Assembly: GCA_027575765.1 (NCBI GenBank) | Contig: JANBPT010001292.1 | Span: 1 to 11,207 of the forward strand | Length of the DNA stretch: 11,207 nucleotides | Reading direction: 5' to 3' | DNA from: Tieghemiomyces parasiticus | Lineage: Eukaryota; Kickxellomycota; Dimargaritomycetes; Dimargaritales; Dimargaritaceae | Shown: positions 9,836 to 11,207 of the stretch, piece after piece | Position numbering within the stretch: the first letter of the stretch is position 1 | How the letters are laid out: each line of letters starts with the position of its first letter | Made by a program: the position numbers and the translations under genes | Notes under the pieces: generated by a model | What the model saw: the letters and a program-made list of their open reading frames with translations, nothing else | Database searches by the model: none | What the model was told of the DNA's origin: nothing

Positions 9836-11207
9836 TTGATCGCATAATTTTGGAGTTGACATTGTCAGCGTGGATATGGACATGTACGCCAATGCACCGT
9901 ACAGTTGGCTTGGCTGTGGCGCCGGCAGAGTTATAGAATTTAAGCGTGGGTTGTTGAAACGGGCAGTCAACATGCTGCGCCCTGCAGTTTCCGAGCATTG
10001 GCATTACTGGAGGAGAAGTAAGAAAGGAGGATGGTCCACTGAATTCGGCGCCAACCCCCCAGTGATGTGGTTCGCTATCCACCAACCTCGACGGCTTCGG
10101 CTGGGAGATCGTGTCAGAATTCTGGCCTCTGGACTTGGGCATTTACATTGGTATTGGACCGAATGGACGGCGTGGCCTCCTTCTACCGCCTCATTACGGA
10201 GCCACCGGGCCACTGTCTACTGTTTCAGAATGGGAAGTAGACCGCACGGCAATGCTGTCCTGGTAGAGGGTTGGACCGGGCTTTGGCCCAACTCGATATT
10301 ACAAAAGCACGGCCTGTTTCGGATGACGGTGTTACAGAATTCACTCATATGGTATACCCTTTTATTAACGAACTTGGCACTTCCCAAACATACAGCCTTA
10401 CTGAGCCATGGTATCCCGTGAGCTCATTGGCCACCGGCTAGTGTCACTCGCGTGTTCGGCTGTGAACGGCTTAGTAGGTCGGCCCGTTGGTTGTAAGAAG
10501 AGGTGGCTCTGGGGCCAGCTCACCATCCGGTCAGTTGATCCCCCCGCCTCCGGCTTCCCATGTCAGTGTTTGGCCCGATGGACGAAAAGGATAACGGATG
10601 GGTTGCCATGGTTTCCATCACCTAGACTTTCTTCTGCCTTAGCTGATCGATTGGCATGGCATTCCCTGCCGACCAGATGAAGGTGGGAGGGGAGTGAAGC
10701 GTTAGTCTGGCTTGATGAACTATCATACTAAAAACCTGCCACGCACTAAACCTTGGGCACGTGGACGTTCACTGGAGTATGCTTATTATACGGCTTTCTC
10801 TCATATTAGCGGTGGTATCCGGTCCAGCCGGCACGGTCGATATTCGGAAACCAACGCCACTGGCTTATCTCGCTTCCCTGTACAAATGCGTATAGGTAGA
10901 AGATACCGCAAAACCTTAGGCCACACCATTGCAGGTCTGCTAAAACCCGCATTGCTTGGGGTGGGAGGGGGCGTTTAGACCAGTCTTATCGGTTCGTCCG
11001 TTGTGCGCCGGACGCCCACAAAGCCTACGAAAAAATTAACTCGCAGGTGTGAGTGCGATGATTGGGAAGAGCCAAGCCCAGACCATTTTCCAACGGCATT
11101 ATCGATCTCCAAGTTGGAAGGCCTCTTTACTCGGAATAATCCCCCACGATATACTGGCGATGAGGTTTCACGCTCCGGATTGGCACGGAAGTGGTACTGC
11201 ATGGACT
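9836..11207. other. Right-end intergenic region, no gene recognised
   Basis: Base composition returns to balanced here. Plus-strand open frames at 9870-10421 (183 codons, tryptophan-rich), 10408-10680 and 10712-10978 follow one another, but none shows a motif I recognise and splice-site logic joining them is not evident. No repeats, tRNA or mobile-element ends were found by eye. An undetected rapidly evolving gene or decayed element remains possible. Confidence 0.45.

Overview
This window looks like nuclear DNA from a fungus, most likely a filamentous or early-diverging one. It holds a complete mitochondrial 2-oxoglutarate dehydrogenase E1 gene (KGD1 type). It also holds a Rac-type Rho GTPase gene with spliceosomal introns of about 170 bp. 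The introns have GTAAGT/GTGAGT donors and CTAAC branch-site-like motifs. Rac is absent from budding yeast, and the introns are longer than usual for that group, so a Saccharomyces-like source is unlikely. I cannot name a genus from sequence alone.

Layout: positions 1-733 are intergenic with nothing recognised. Positions 747-3863 (minus strand) carry the intronless KGD1 gene, 1038 codons, with a mitochondrial presequence. Positions 3864-8343 are a 4.48 kb head-to-head intergenic region. Its left edge is purine-rich on the plus strand, so pyrimidine-rich in the KGD1 sense, and contains a strict G-quadruplex motif. Its middle (about 4330-6600) has no recognisable gene. Its right part (about 6650-8343) is strongly pyrimidine-rich on the plus strand and probably contains the rac promoter, the 5' leader and a likely 5'UTR intron. 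Positions 8344-9260 (plus strand) carry the rac gene in three coding exons, joining to 192 codons. Positions 9261-9835 are a pyrimidine-rich 3' flank, and 9836-11207 have no recognisable gene.

The two genes are divergently transcribed and functionally unrelated: one is TCA-cycle carbon oxidation in the mitochondrial matrix, the other is cell polarity and signalling at the plasma membrane. I see no operon-like or cluster logic linking them. I did not find an undescribed multi-gene system. The points most worth checking are regulatory or evolutionary: the rac leader intron that removes every nearby upstream ATG, rac intron positions that appear to match animal RAC1, the G-quadruplex motif upstream of KGD1, and a local cluster of a GTAAGC/GCTTAC hexamer.
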